Part shown: piece by piece, positions 33,312 through 42,506 of the stretch
Numbering within the stretch: position 1 is the stretch's first letter
How the letters are laid out: each line of letters starts with the position of its first letter
The notes under the pieces: model-generated
The model's database searches: none
Told to the model about the DNA's origin: nothing
The model's input: the letters and a program-made list of their open reading frames with translations, nothing else
Translations under genes and position numbers: made by a program
Assembly: GCA_002342805.1 (NCBI GenBank)
Contig: DDQW01000073.1
Location: 30,802-94,801, forward strand
Length of the DNA: 64,000 nt
Reading direction: 5' to 3'
From: Clostridiales bacterium UBA2432
GTDB taxonomy: Bacteria > Bacillota > Clostridia > Lachnospirales > Vallitaleaceae

Positions 33312-34664
33312 ATGAAGTTGAAAAAAATTATGGCATTTGTACTAACAATGATAATGGTATTGAGTTTGGCAGCATGTAGTGGGGATAATGGCTCTGAAGG
33401 AAGTTCGACAGATTCAGGAACAAGCAATGATTCAAATGATTCAAGTTCGTCTGACAGTTCGAGTTCAGACGCGGCAGCTACTTCAGATGTTGAATTGACA
33501 ATTGCTATTTGGGATACGAATCAAGAACCCGGATTAACTGAAATCGTCAATGATTTCACTGAAAAAACAGGGGTCAAAGCAAAGATTCAAGTGACACCTT
33601 GGGATCAGTATTGGACAATGTTAGAAGCGGGAGCTACAGGTGGTTCATTACCCGATGTATTCTGGATGCATTCCAATGAAATCGCTCGATATTCTGAATA
33701 TGAGATGCTTTTAGATCTGACGGACCGCATTGAATCAAGTGATGTGCTGGATATGTCTAAATTCCCTCAAGAAATTGTTGAAATTTATAATTGGGAAGGC
33801 ACAAAACAGTATGCAATACCAAAAGACATCGATACAATTGCATTATGGTATAATAAAACCATGTTTGACGAAGCGGGATTAGATTATCCGGATGAATCTT
33901 GGACATGGGATACCTTTAGAGATGCCGCTGAAAAGCTAACCAAAGATGACGGAAGTCAGTATGGTTTTGGATTACGTCCAAGCAACAATCAAGCAGGATG
34001 GTACAATGCAGTCTATGACATGGGCGGATATATTATTTCAGATGATAAAAAATCCTCGGGTTATGATCAACCGGGAACGATTGAAGCCATTGAATTTTTT
34101 GCATCCATGTCAAAAGATGGTTTGATGCCTCCATACGAAGTTCTTGCAGAAAATGAAGAACATGCATTATTTGAAGCAGGAAAAGTTGCAATGATTACTG
34201 CCGGATCATGGATGTTAGCAGAACTATGTAATAATGAGTATGTTATTGAAAATGGTGATATTGCAGTTCTTCCAAAAGATGCTGACTCTAATCGACGAGC
34301 ATCTATCTATAATGGTTTAGGTTGGGTTGCAGCAGAAAACACCGATCATCCTGAAGAAGCATGGGCGCTTATCGAATACTTTGGTTCAGAAGAAGCGCAA
34401 CAAAAACAATCAGACCTTGGAATTGTTATCTCAGCATATGAAGGAACAGTGGATAACTGGACAGCAGCATATCCTGACTTTAATCTTCAAGCATATCTTG
34501 ATATGATGGATGATTTAGTGATACGTCCATACTCAAAAACAACAGTGCGCTGGGAAAATATGGCTAATGATAAAATGATTTTGGCTTGGACCGGAGATAA
34601 AACAGCAGAAGAAGTTTGTTTGGAGATTGCAGACGAGATGAATGCATTATTAGCAGAAGAATAA
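33312..34664 (+). CDS. Sugar ABC transporter substrate-binding lipoprotein
   Basis: This 450-residue lipoprotein has a signal peptide ending in LSLAAC, then a Ser/Asp/Gly-rich linker (about residues 22-55). The solute-binding protein family 1 fold follows, with LTIAIWDTNQEPGLTEIVNDFTEKTGVKAKI, PDVFWMHSNEIARY and LWYNKTMFDEAGLDYPDESWTWDTF. It captures an oligosaccharide, most likely an alpha-galactoside such as raffinose or melibiose given the GH36 gene downstream. A strong AAGGAGG site precedes the ATG. The stem-loop after it should raise its level relative to the permeases. Confidence 0.92.
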   Translation: MKLKKIMAFVLTMIMVLSLAACSGDNGSEGSSTDSGTSNDSNDSSSSDSSSSDAAATSDVELTIAIWDTNQEPGLTEIVNDFTEKTGVKAKIQVTPWDQYWTMLEAGATGGSLPDVFWMHSNEIARYSEYEMLLDLTDRIESSDVLDMSKFPQEIVEIYNWEGTKQYAIPKDIDTIALWYNKTMFDEAGLDYPDESWTWDTFRDAAEKLTKDDGSQYGFGLRPSNNQAGWYNAVYDMGGYIISDDKKSSGYDQPGTIEAIEFFASMSKDGLMPPYEVLAENEEHALFEAGKVAMITAGSWMLAELCNNEYVIENGDIAVLPKDADSNRRASIYNGLGWVAAENTDHPEEAWALIEYFGSEEAQQKQSDLGIVISAYEGTVDNWTAAYPDFNLQAYLDMMDDLVIRPYSKTTVRWENMANDKMILAWTGDKTAEEVCLEIADEMNALLAEE

Positions 34665-34672
34665 TCAATTGA

Positions 34673-34715
34673 ATGGTATGGGCATCAATACATTTTCTCT
34701 TGATGCTCATACCAT
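34673..34715 (+). promoter_or_regulatory. Intercistronic stem-loop after the binding-protein gene
   Basis: A 16-bp stem with one mismatch (34673-34688 with 34700-34715) stands between the binding protein and permease genes and lacks a T-run. Such stem-loops protect the upstream mRNA and give more binding protein than permease. Confidence 0.6.
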
Positions 34716-34741
34716 CAAACTATTAGTAAGGAGATGATCGC

Positions 34742-35653
34742 GTGGCGAAACAAGTTAAACAGAAAGGGACAAATCGAGCACGTAGTGAATTTATATGGGG
34801 GTGGTTATTTATACTACCAACTATGCTTGGACTATTTGCACTAAATATTATCCCTATTTTTCAGACCATATATCAAAGTTTTTTTAAGGCAGGAGCTTTT
34901 GGACGAGGGAACGTATTTGTAGGCTTAGATAATTATAAGCGTATGTTTGTAGATGAAAGTGTTTGGCAGGCCCTCTTTAACACATTTAAATATGCTGTCG
35001 TTGAGGTACCTTTTTCTATTGCTATTGCATTAGTTTTAGCGGTCTTATTAAATCGGCATATGCGTGGACGATCTTTATACCGAACGATTTATTTTCTGCC
35101 AATGGTAGCTGCACCTGCAGCAGTAGCCATGGTGTGGCGTTGGTTATATAATTCGGAATTCGGTTTATTGAATCATTTGTTAAATACCTTGGGATTTGAT
35201 TCAGTAAATTGGATTTCAAATCCGAACACAACATTTGTTTGGATTGCAGTTGTTGGCATTTGGTCGGTCATTGGTTACAATATGGTACTTTTTCTGGCTG
35301 GATTGCAGGAAATACCACAAGATTATTATGAGGCCGCGATGATTGACGGTGCCAGTGCAGTTAAACAATTTTTTAATATTACAGTACCATTAATCTCGCC
35401 AATGATGTTTTTTGTATCTGTTACACGAATCATTGCAGCCATGCAAGTGTTTGACGTTATATACATGATGATGGATCGTAATAATCCTGCATTTTTCAAG
35501 ACGCAATCCCTTGTGTATTTATTCTATCGATATTCATTTGTAGAGTCTGACAGAGGCTATGGATCTGCAATTGTTATGTTATTATTGCTTGTGATAATGG
35601 TCATCACAGTTATTCAGATTCGAATGCAAAAAAAATGGGTTAACTATAATTAG
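34742..35653 (+). CDS. Sugar ABC transporter permease (MalF-like)
   Basis: This 303-residue membrane protein has six hydrophobic segments and the inner-membrane permease EAA motif DYYEAAMIDGASAVKQFFNITVPLISP (about 195-221), which contacts the ATPase. It starts with GTG after AAGGAGATG. It pairs with the next gene as the two permeases of a CUT1-type importer. The ATPase subunit is missing from the operon, so a shared MsmK/MsiK-type ATPase elsewhere is likely. Confidence 0.92.
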   Translation: MAKQVKQKGTNRARSEFIWGWLFILPTMLGLFALNIIPIFQTIYQSFFKAGAFGRGNVFVGLDNYKRMFVDESVWQALFNTFKYAVVEVPFSIAIALVLAVLLNRHMRGRSLYRTIYFLPMVAAPAAVAMVWRWLYNSEFGLLNHLLNTLGFDSVNWISNPNTTFVWIAVVGIWSVIGYNMVLFLAGLQEIPQDYYEAAMIDGASAVKQFFNITVPLISPMMFFVSVTRIIAAMQVFDVIYMMMDRNNPAFFKTQSLVYLFYRYSFVESDRGYGSAIVMLLLLVIMVITVIQIRMQKKWVNYN

Positions 35654-35665
35654 AAGGGAGAAGTC

Positions 35666-36496
35666 ATGGAAAACAGAAAACATATCAATTCAATACTCTT
35701 ACATTTAGTTCTTATTATGGGCTCGATTGTGATGTTAGTTCCTTTTTTATGGATGGTTCTCACTGCATTTAAGACCATATCTGAATCAACACAGATGAAT
35801 CCGTTTGTCATGTTTCCCAGTGAATGGCGATTGGATGCCTTCGAATCCGTAATGACAAAAATGAGTTTTGGACGACTCTATTGGAATACACTTGTTTTGA
35901 TGTTAGGAAGAGTCTTTTTTGCCGTAATAACTGCGACTCTTGCCGGTTATGCTTTTGGACGATTAGAGTTTAGGGGTCGTAATCTTATGTTTAGCCTGGT
36001 CATTTTTCAAATGATGGTACCGGTGCAGATTTTTATTATTCCTCAGTATTTAATCGTAAGTGGACTCGGAATGTTAAATACAAGTTTTGCACTAATTTTC
36101 CCAGGCTTAGTCAGTGCTTTCGGAACCTTTTTATTACGGCAATCCTATATGAGCTTGCCTAAAGAGCTAGAAGAGGCTGCCCGTCTTGATGGATGCAACA
36201 TCGGCCAAACATTTTTGTATGTTATGGCTCCGCTAACACGATCAGCAATGGTGGCATTAGGTATCTTTACCGCACTTTTTGCATTCAAAGATTTGATGTG
36301 GCCATTAGTCGTGAATACTGAGCAAAGTACAATTCCATTATCCGCCGCTCTTGCGAAGATTCAAGGGCAGTTTGCAGCCAATTATCCGGAACTTATGGCA
36401 GCATCTTTGTTAGCTGTTATACCGATGATTATTATATACCTATTCTTTCAAAAACAATTTATCCAAGGTATCGCCACAAGTGGCGGAAAATTATAA
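35666..36496 (+). CDS. Sugar ABC transporter permease (MalG-like)
   Basis: This 276-residue membrane protein has six hydrophobic segments and the EAA loop ELEEAARLDGCNIGQTFLYVMAPL. The N-terminus (LILHLVLIMGSIVMLVPFLWMVLTAFKT) is typical of MalG-like subunits. It is 12 bases downstream of the first permease and 12 bases upstream of the alpha-galactosidase. Import of alpha-galactosides is inferred from that neighbour. Confidence 0.92.
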   Translation: MENRKHINSILLHLVLIMGSIVMLVPFLWMVLTAFKTISESTQMNPFVMFPSEWRLDAFESVMTKMSFGRLYWNTLVLMLGRVFFAVITATLAGYAFGRLEFRGRNLMFSLVIFQMMVPVQIFIIPQYLIVSGLGMLNTSFALIFPGLVSAFGTFLLRQSYMSLPKELEEAARLDGCNIGQTFLYVMAPLTRSAMVALGIFTALFAFKDLMWPLVVNTEQSTIPLSAALAKIQGQFAANYPELMAASLLAVIPMIIIYLFFQKQFIQGIATSGGKL

Positions 36497-36508
36497 GGAG
36501 ACAAAATT

Positions 36509-38725
36509 ATGGCAATTATATTTCACCAACAGACAAAAGAATTTCACTTGTTTAACAATGAGTTAAGCTATATTATCGAAATCATGGATAATGGACAATT
36601 AGGCAATTTGTATTATGGTAAAAAAATTCATGATCGAGATTCGTTTCAACATTTACATGAAGAACAAAAAAGAAGTATGGGCGCAAGTCATACAGAATCA
36701 TCCCCGCTACTTTTTTTGGAGTATACGAAACAAGAGTATCCTTCATATGGAACCGGAGACTTTAGATATCCGGCCTTTGAAATAAAACAAGAAAATGGTA
36801 GCCGTATTAGCCATTTTACCTATGTATCACATACCATTTATTCCGGTAAGAAAAAAATCGAACCCCTTCCTGCTGTCTATGTAGAATCAGAGGAGGAAGC
36901 AGATACATTAGAGATTGAGTTGTATGATGATATGATGCAAACGCGTCTTATTCTGACTTATACACTATTTACGAATTCCCCTGTATTGACTCGCCATGCA
37001 AAGTTCGTTCATGAAGGTAATACAGAGATTTGTTTAACAAGTGCATTGAGTGCAAGTGTTGACCTTGTTGATATGGATTATGAGATGGTGCATTTGTCCG
37101 GTGCCTGGTCAAGAGAACGATATGTAAAAACAAGAAAATTAGAGCATGGCGTTCAGTCGGTGCATAGTATGCGAGGTGCGAGTAGTCTAGAGCACAATCC
37201 CTTTTTGGCATTAAAACGACCGGAGACGACAGAATTTGACGGTGAAGTCCTCGGATTTAGCTTAGTATATAGTGGTAGTTTTTTAGCACAAGTCGAAGTG
37301 TCAACCCATGATTTAACACGTGTATCTATGGGGATTCATCCCAACAATTTTGAGTGGACATTAAATCAAGGCGAGACCTTTCAAACACCTGAGCTTGTCA
37401 TGGTTTATTCGAATCAAGGGCTGAATGGAATGAGCCAAACTTATCATCAGCTATATCGTACACGATTAGCACGAGGCTATTGGCGAGACAGAGAGCGTCC
37501 GGTCTTATTGAATAACTGGGAAGCAACTTATATGGATTTTAACGAAGATAAAATCATCACCATTGCAAAAAAAGCAAAAGAAGTTGGGGTTGAACTCTTT
37601 GTACTCGATGATGGTTGGTTCGGTACGCGAAATGATGATACCCAAGGACTTGGGGACTGGTTTGTCAATACAGACAAATTGCCAAATGGAATTCGTGGGT
37701 TGTCTGAAAAAGTTGAAGAGCTAGGTATGAAGTTTGGTCTTTGGATTGAACCGGAGATGGCCAATAAGAATAGTGATCTGTATCGTGCTCATCCGGATTG
37801 GTTGATTTCAACGCCCAATCGTTTAGATAGTTTCAGTCGAACGCAACATGTACTTGATTATTCTCGAAAAGAAGTTGTGGATTACATTCACGAGATGGTT
37901 TCAAAAGTTATTCGAGAATCAAAGATATCATACATTAAATGGGATATGAATCGTTATATCACAGAGTGTTACTCTCATGGTGCAAGTGCAGATGAGCAAG
38001 GAAAGGTTATGCATCGATATATTCTTGGGGTATATGATCTTTACACGCGTTTGATTAATGAGTTTCCGGAGATTTTATTTGAGTCATGCTCAAGTGGTGG
38101 CGGTCGTTTTGATCCGGGCATGTTGTATTTTGCACCGCAAACATGGACAAGTGACGATTCGGATGCCATAGAACGATTGAAAATTCAATATGGTACCAGT
38201 ATGGTTTATCCAATATCAAGTATCGGAGCCCATGTTTCGGCAGTTCCCAATCATCAAATTAAGCGTATGACCCCTTTAAAAACTCGAGGAAATGTCGCAT
38301 ATTTTGGAGCTTTTGGTTATGAGCTTGACTTGAATACACTTACAGATGAAGAGATTGAGATTGTCAGGGAACAAATTGCTTATGTAAAAGAAAATCGAAA
38401 ACTCATCCATCAAGGAAGATTTTATCGTTTGCTTAGTCCTTTTGAGAATCAAGAGACGGCATGGATGGTTGTATCCCTAGACCAATCTCAAGCTATAGCA
38501 GCCTACTATCAAAGTTTGAATTATGTAAATGCGAGCTGGTTAAGGTTTAAATTAAAGGGATTAGACCCTAATAAAAAATATAAGGTAACTAACGAATATA
38601 TCTCGCATGAAGCCTATGGAGATGAACTCATGGAGATTGGGATTGTGATTCGACGCAAGTGGTTAAATCTTGAAGGTGGAGACTTTGGATCCTTGATATT
38701 CAATATTACAGAAAAAAGCGATTAG
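36509..38725 (+). CDS. Alpha-galactosidase, GH36
   Basis: This 738-residue cytoplasmic enzyme releases galactose from melibiose, raffinose and related sugars. It has the GH36 features: NNWEATYMDFNE at the start of the barrel, FVLDDGWFGTRNDD, the nucleophile Asp in YIKWDMNRYI, the acid/base region ESCSSGGGRFDPGMLYFAPQTWTSDDSDAIERLKIQYG and MTPLKTRGNVAYFGAFGYELDL. The length fits the tetrameric bacterial GH36 group. It has no signal peptide, so substrate is hydrolysed after import by the upstream transporter. The terminator overlaps its stop codon. Confidence 0.96.
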   Translation: MAIIFHQQTKEFHLFNNELSYIIEIMDNGQLGNLYYGKKIHDRDSFQHLHEEQKRSMGASHTESSPLLFLEYTKQEYPSYGTGDFRYPAFEIKQENGSRISHFTYVSHTIYSGKKKIEPLPAVYVESEEEADTLEIELYDDMMQTRLILTYTLFTNSPVLTRHAKFVHEGNTEICLTSALSASVDLVDMDYEMVHLSGAWSRERYVKTRKLEHGVQSVHSMRGASSLEHNPFLALKRPETTEFDGEVLGFSLVYSGSFLAQVEVSTHDLTRVSMGIHPNNFEWTLNQGETFQTPELVMVYSNQGLNGMSQTYHQLYRTRLARGYWRDRERPVLLNNWEATYMDFNEDKIITIAKKAKEVGVELFVLDDGWFGTRNDDTQGLGDWFVNTDKLPNGIRGLSEKVEELGMKFGLWIEPEMANKNSDLYRAHPDWLISTPNRLDSFSRTQHVLDYSRKEVVDYIHEMVSKVIRESKISYIKWDMNRYITECYSHGASADEQGKVMHRYILGVYDLYTRLINEFPEILFESCSSGGGRFDPGMLYFAPQTWTSDDSDAIERLKIQYGTSMVYPISSIGAHVSAVPNHQIKRMTPLKTRGNVAYFGAFGYELDLNTLTDEEIEIVREQIAYVKENRKLIHQGRFYRLLSPFENQETAWMVVSLDQSQAIAAYYQSLNYVNASWLRFKLKGLDPNKKYKVTNEYISHEAYGDELMEIGIVIRRKWLNLEGGDFGSLIFNITEKSD

Positions 38726-38746
38726 ATTTCTCTAATCGCTTTTTTT
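38713..38746 (+). terminator. Terminator overlapping the GH36 stop codon
   Basis: GCGATTAGA (38718-38726) pairs with TCTAATCGC (38731-38739) around TTTC, with A-run and T-run flanks. The stem begins inside the last codons. It can also serve the convergent secreted-protein gene. Confidence 0.85.
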
Positions 38747-38762
38747 ATCATTCTACATTTTT

Positions 38763-39230
38763 TTATTTTTTCTTGCCTCGATTGCCTTGATTCCCAGGAT
38801 TGCCTTTGTCCGGTTTATCATTTTTGGGATTTTCAGCGCGTAAGCTTTCTTTGGCTTCTTTTTTGTTGGCGATACGCTCTTTTTGAATCTCGCGTACAGT
38901 TTTCTGAGCCCATTCTTCAATATTAACTTCGTCGCTTAAGTCTGTTGCTTTTAATTTCATCAATAGATTGGCTTTGCCCGGTGATATCATATATTCAGCA
39001 GCCATTGAAAACCGTGCTTTAATAAAATCAGGCAATGGATTATCAATGGTAATGGCGCCACCGGTTGTTTGGTCAATCTCGACAATAAGGTCTAAATTTT
39101 CTAAAGTATCCGGTGTATCTACTGGCTCAGTGGAATCTGTTTCATTTGCAAATAAACTCACACTAAAAGCGAGTAAGAAAACAGTTAAAATCATTCCAAA
39201 CTTCGGTAATACATTTTTTTTTCTCATCAT
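38763..39230 (-). CDS. Small secreted protein controlled by a c-di-GMP riboswitch
   Basis: This 155-residue protein has a signal peptide (about residues 1-28, FGMILTVFLLAFSVSLFA). The mature part is about 80 residues of acidic and mixed sequence (DTLENLDLIVEIDQTTGGAITIDNPLPDFIKARFSMAAEYMISPGKA), followed by a charged, Gly/Asn/Lys-rich basic tail. No sortase signal or known domain is visible, and I do not recognise the family. An AGGAGGA site precedes tandem ATG codons (39230 and 39227). The c-di-GMP-I riboswitch upstream predicts a role in the switch between motile and attached life, for example as a matrix or surface protein. Confidence 0.7.
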   Translation of the reverse strand: MMRKKNVLPKFGMILTVFLLAFSVSLFANETDSTEPVDTPDTLENLDLIVEIDQTTGGAITIDNPLPDFIKARFSMAAEYMISPGKANLLMKLKATDLSDEVNIEEWAQKTVREIQKERIANKKEAKESLRAENPKNDKPDKGNPGNQGNRGKKK

Positions 39231-39319
39231 AAATCCTCCTAAATAATTAAATGTGTGTAGTCGCGCGATAATTCATTCATCCGAGATGATGCGCTAGAAG
39301 AGAATAACGATGAAGTGAT

Positions 39320-39406
39320 CTCTTCGGTAACTGGCTGCCTTTCCGATGCGGTGAAGGCCCTCTAGCTTTGCGTCCTTATTTTACAATAAGTTTGCCTTTG
39401 TCGGAT
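39320..39406 (-). promoter_or_regulatory. Cyclic di-GMP-I (GEMM-I) riboswitch
   Basis: On the minus strand the segment carries the class-I hallmarks in order: GGCAAAC, a 6-bp P2 stem CTTATT/AATAAG closed by a GTAA tetraloop, GGACGCAAAGC, a second stem GCCTT/AAGGC, then CAGCCAGTTACCG. The spacing matches known aptamers. Downstream, GAAGAGA can pair with TCTCTTC (39297-39303 with 39319-39325) without a T-run, so control may be translational or by an atypical platform. Confidence 0.88.
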
Positions 39407-39412
39407 ACGCTC

Positions 39413-39441
39413 ATTATAGAGAAAAATATAAAAAAAATCAA
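39413..39441 (-). promoter_or_regulatory. Promoter of the riboswitch transcript
   Basis: On the minus strand TTGATT (39436-39441), 17 bases and TATAAT (39413-39418) place the transcription start at about 39406, directly before the aptamer. Confidence 0.7.
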
Positions 39442-39492
39442 TAGGTATATTGACAGTATGGTAATTAATCACAAGTAAATGAATATTTGAGC

Positions 39493-39521
39493 TTGACTTT
39501 TGTTCAAAGTGTTGGTATAGT
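39493..39521 (+). promoter_or_regulatory. Promoter of the antiterminator-PTS operon
   Basis: TTGACT (39493-39498), a 17-base spacer and TATAGT (39516-39521) precede the antiterminator target by about 24 bases. Confidence 0.65.
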
Positions 39522-39544
39522 AAATATAGTGAAAAAAATATTTT

Positions 39545-39620
39545 GGATTGTTACTGGTCGTGCAGGCATCACCAAATTTAGTTGAATTGAATTTCGATTC
39601 AGCCGGGTTTGGTGTTTTTT
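39545..39620 (+). promoter_or_regulatory. Ribonucleic antiterminator (RAT) site with overlapping terminator
   Basis: The segment 39545-39573 starts GGATTGTTACTGG and ends GCAGGCATCACC, the conserved form of RAT targets for LicT/GlcT proteins. Its last bases form the left arm (39570-39576, CACCAAA) of a terminator whose right arm TTTGGTG (39608-39614) is followed by a T-run. Binding of the antiterminator to the RAT would prevent the terminator from forming. Confidence 0.9.
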
Positions 39621-39650
39621 ATTGTAAACGTAGATTAATGGAGAGGTATT

Positions 39651-40484
39651 ATGCGAGTTATAAAAGCAATCAATAATAATGTCGTCAGTGCCAAAGATGA
39701 TACCGGTCGTGAATTTGTTGTCATGGGTCGTGGAATTGGATTCAAGGTTAAAGAAGGAACCACGATTGATGAAGAGCGTATTGAGAAGGTTTTTTATATG
39801 GATAATCAGAATACGATTGATCATTTTAAAGAACTTCTAGCAAATATTCCTATGCAACATTTTAAAGTAAGTAATGATATCATTTCATATGCTAAACAAA
39901 TTCTGAATAAAAAGCTCAATCAAAACATTTACATTACATTAACCGACCACATTAACTTTGCTGTTGAGCGCTACAATCAAGGCATGATGTTTGAAAATCC
40001 GCTCCTATGGGAAGTTCAAAGTATCTATAAAAATGAATTTCAAATCGGACAATACGCGATAAAGCATATTAGTGACCACCTAGGTGTTTTTTTTCCGGAA
40101 GATGAAGCGGCTTCCATTGCTCTACATATCGTCAATGCAGAATACAACACCGTGATGGCAGATGCCATGAATATGACAAAAATGGTTCCATTCATTGTTG
40201 ATATTGTTAAGGACTATTATCATACTGATATTGCTGAAGATAGCTTGCATTATGAACGTTTTATCACCCATCTTAAATTTTTAGCTCAACGTATTATTAA
40301 TCGAGAACTTTTAGATAGTCAAGACGCTGAATTACATAATGTGGTTATTCATCTCTATCCAAAAGAGTATGAATGTTCACAAGAGATTGCAAAATATATT
40401 GAAAAAAAATATGCATACAAGATAACGGATGAAGAGTTAGTGTATTTAACCGTACATATCCGTCGTGTGGTAACGGTGCTTTAA
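39651..40484 (+). CDS. BglG-family transcriptional antiterminator (LicT/GlcT-like)
   Basis: This 277-residue protein has an N-terminal RNA-binding CAT domain (residues 1-55, MRVIKAINNNVVSAKDDTGREFVVMGRGIGF) and two PTS regulation domains (about 70-170 and 180-275). The PRD histidines (for example TDHINFAVERY, ALHIVNAEY, ERFITHLKFLAQR, IVIHLYPKE-type segments) are the phosphorylation sites that couple activity to PTS flux. It binds the RAT directly upstream and so controls its own operon. It is followed by PTS genes after 20 bases. Confidence 0.94.
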   Translation: MRVIKAINNNVVSAKDDTGREFVVMGRGIGFKVKEGTTIDEERIEKVFYMDNQNTIDHFKELLANIPMQHFKVSNDIISYAKQILNKKLNQNIYITLTDHINFAVERYNQGMMFENPLLWEVQSIYKNEFQIGQYAIKHISDHLGVFFPEDEAASIALHIVNAEYNTVMADAMNMTKMVPFIVDIVKDYYHTDIAEDSLHYERFITHLKFLAQRIINRELLDSQDAELHNVVIHLYPKEYECSQEIAKYIEKKYAYKITDEELVYLTVHIRRVVTVL

Positions 40485-40504
40485 GCCCAGAAAAGGAGAA
40501 GACA

Positions 40505-41005
40505 ATGTTTAACAAAATAAAAGAATTATTAAGTCAAAACAAAAAAGATGTTTTATATTCGCCCATTCCCGGCCAAGTGGTTCCTATTTCGAAAGTCAGT
40601 GATCCGACCTTTGGAGAAGAAATTATCGGTAAAGGTGTTGCTATCATTCCTCGGGAAGGAAAAGTCTTTGCACCTGTGAACGGAACAATATCATCGATTT
40701 TTCCGACGCTTCACGCAATTGCCATGGTTAGCGATGAAGGAGCAGAGATTCTTATTCACATCGGTTTAGATACCGTGAAATTAAAAGGTGAGTTTTTTAC
40801 AGCTCACACAGAAAGTGGAGCCAAGGTTAATAAAGGAGATTTGCTCCTCGAATTTGATATAGAGGGTATTAAAAATGCAGGATATGATGTTATTTCACCG
40901 ATTGTGGTGTGCAATGTTGATGTCTATTCAAGGATTGAAACAACTACTGATAAAGCCAGGGGAATCAAAGACGTTATTATTGCGTTGACAAAAAACGCTC
41001 AATAA
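40505..41005 (+). CDS. PTS EIIA component, glucose (Crr) type
   Basis: This 166-residue free-standing EIIA-Glc-type protein carries phosphate from HPr to the EIIB domain of the next gene. The phosphorylated histidine is expected at H85 in ILIHIGLDTV, with the assisting histidine H70 in PTLHAIAM. The rest matches the family (PGQVVPISKV, DPTFGEEIIGKGVAIIP, VNKGDLLLEFD). The neighbouring IICB protein lacks its own EIIA domain, so this supplies it. Confidence 0.94.
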   Translation: MFNKIKELLSQNKKDVLYSPIPGQVVPISKVSDPTFGEEIIGKGVAIIPREGKVFAPVNGTISSIFPTLHAIAMVSDEGAEILIHIGLDTVKLKGEFFTAHTESGAKVNKGDLLLEFDIEGIKNAGYDVISPIVVCNVDVYSRIETTTDKARGIKDVIIALTKNAQ

Positions 41006-41064
41006 TATAATTGCGTGTGGTTGCATCAAGGCAACAGCGCTAGAAGAAAGGGGTAAATTGTATT

Positions 41065-42498
41065 ATGATGAAGTATTTGCAAAAACTAGGAAAATCATTG
41101 ATGTTACCTGTTGCAGTATTGCCGGTAGCCGGAATCCTCATGGGGATTGGTTATTGGATTGACCCGACAGGTTGGGGAGCAAACAGTGTTTTAGCCGGAT
41201 TTTTAATTAAAGCAGGTGGTTCCATTATCGACAATATGGCGATTCTATTTGCAATCGGGGTTGCAGTAGGAATGTCAGACGATAATGATGGTACATCGGC
41301 ATTAGCTGGACTTGTTTCATGGCTAATGATTACAACATTATTATCAAGTGGGGCGGTGGCTATATTTACAGGTGCAGAAGCTGACCCGGCATTTGGTAAA
41401 ATATCCAATCAATTTATTGGTATCTTATCTGGTATTATTGGAGCAACATGTTATAATAAATTTAAAAATACAAAATTGCCAAGTGCACTGGCCTTCTTTA
41501 GCGGGAAACGAAGTGTTGCAATTATGACCGGAGGAGTTACAATTCTTGTCTCAGGTGTTTTGTTTGTTATTTGGCCGATTTTATATGGTGGTTTAGTTAG
41601 CTTCGGAACAGCTATACTAGGAACAGGGGCGGTTGGTGCTGGAATCTATGCTTTCCTCAATCGTTTGCTTATACCCTTAGGATTACACCATGCATTAAAC
41701 TCTGTTTTTTGGTTTGACGTCGCGGGAATCAATGACTTAACAAATTTCTGGTCTCCGGATGGTAATGGGGTACTAGGAACGACAGGAATGTATATGGCCG
41801 GATTCTTCCCGGTAATGATGTTTGGTTTACCTGCAGCTGCTTTAGCCATGTATCATACAGCTAAAGATAATAAACGTAAAATTGCAGGTGGACTCTTGGG
41901 AGCAGCAGCATTGTGTTCCTTTTTCACAGGCGTCACGGAACCTTTAGAATTTGCTTTTATGTTCCTTGCACCAATACTTTATGTTGTTCATGCCTTATTA
42001 ACAGGAATTTCTGCCTTTGTTGTTGCTTTACTACCAGCACGTGCCGGATTTAACTTTAGTGCCGGTCTTGTTGACTACCTTTTAAGCTTTAACGCGCCAA
42101 TGGCAGTAAATCCATTATTATTACTTCCGGTCGGTGGTGTTTTCTTCGCGATATATTATTTTGTGTTTAAAACCATTATTCTTAAGTTTGATCTTAAAAC
42201 ACCGGGAAGAGAAGATGATATTGATGAAGAAGTTCAAGTCGTATTAAAGAATGACGACTATACGGCAGTAGCTGAGGCAATTCTTGCAGGTGTCGGTGGA
42301 AAAGAGAATGTAGTAAGTGCGGATAACTGCATAACCAGACTCCGTCTTGAAATCAAAGATTATACAGTCGTCAATGAAAAACAAATCAAATCTGCAGGTG
42401 TTGCAGGTGTTATTCGTCCGAGCAAAACCAGTGTACAAGTTATTGTAGGAACACAAGTACAGTTTGTCGCAGATGAATTTAAAAGATTATTGAAATAG
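41065..42498 (+). CDS. PTS EIICB component, N-acetylglucosamine/glucose family (NagE-like)
   Basis: This 477-residue membrane transporter has the IIC domain (about residues 1-370, ten or so hydrophobic segments) and a C-terminal IIB domain with the phosphorylated Cys in DNCITRLRLEI. IIC signatures include LMLPVAVLPVAGILMGIG, IPLGLHHALNSVFWF and FTGVTEPLEFAFMFLAPILYVVHALLTG. The segment GTTGMYMAGFFPVMMFGLPAAALAMYHTAK and the NFSAGLVDYLL loop look more like NagE than PtsG, so GlcNAc is my preferred substrate; glucose is possible. It is controlled by the upstream antitermination switch. Confidence 0.88.
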   Translation: MMKYLQKLGKSLMLPVAVLPVAGILMGIGYWIDPTGWGANSVLAGFLIKAGGSIIDNMAILFAIGVAVGMSDDNDGTSALAGLVSWLMITTLLSSGAVAIFTGAEADPAFGKISNQFIGILSGIIGATCYNKFKNTKLPSALAFFSGKRSVAIMTGGVTILVSGVLFVIWPILYGGLVSFGTAILGTGAVGAGIYAFLNRLLIPLGLHHALNSVFWFDVAGINDLTNFWSPDGNGVLGTTGMYMAGFFPVMMFGLPAAALAMYHTAKDNKRKIAGGLLGAAALCSFFTGVTEPLEFAFMFLAPILYVVHALLTGISAFVVALLPARAGFNFSAGLVDYLLSFNAPMAVNPLLLLPVGGVFFAIYYFVFKTIILKFDLKTPGREDDIDEEVQVVLKNDDYTAVAEAILAGVGGKENVVSADNCITRLRLEIKDYTVVNEKQIKSAGVAGVIRPSKTSVQVIVGTQVQFVADEFKRLLK

Positions 42499-42506
42499 GA
42501 GATTTT

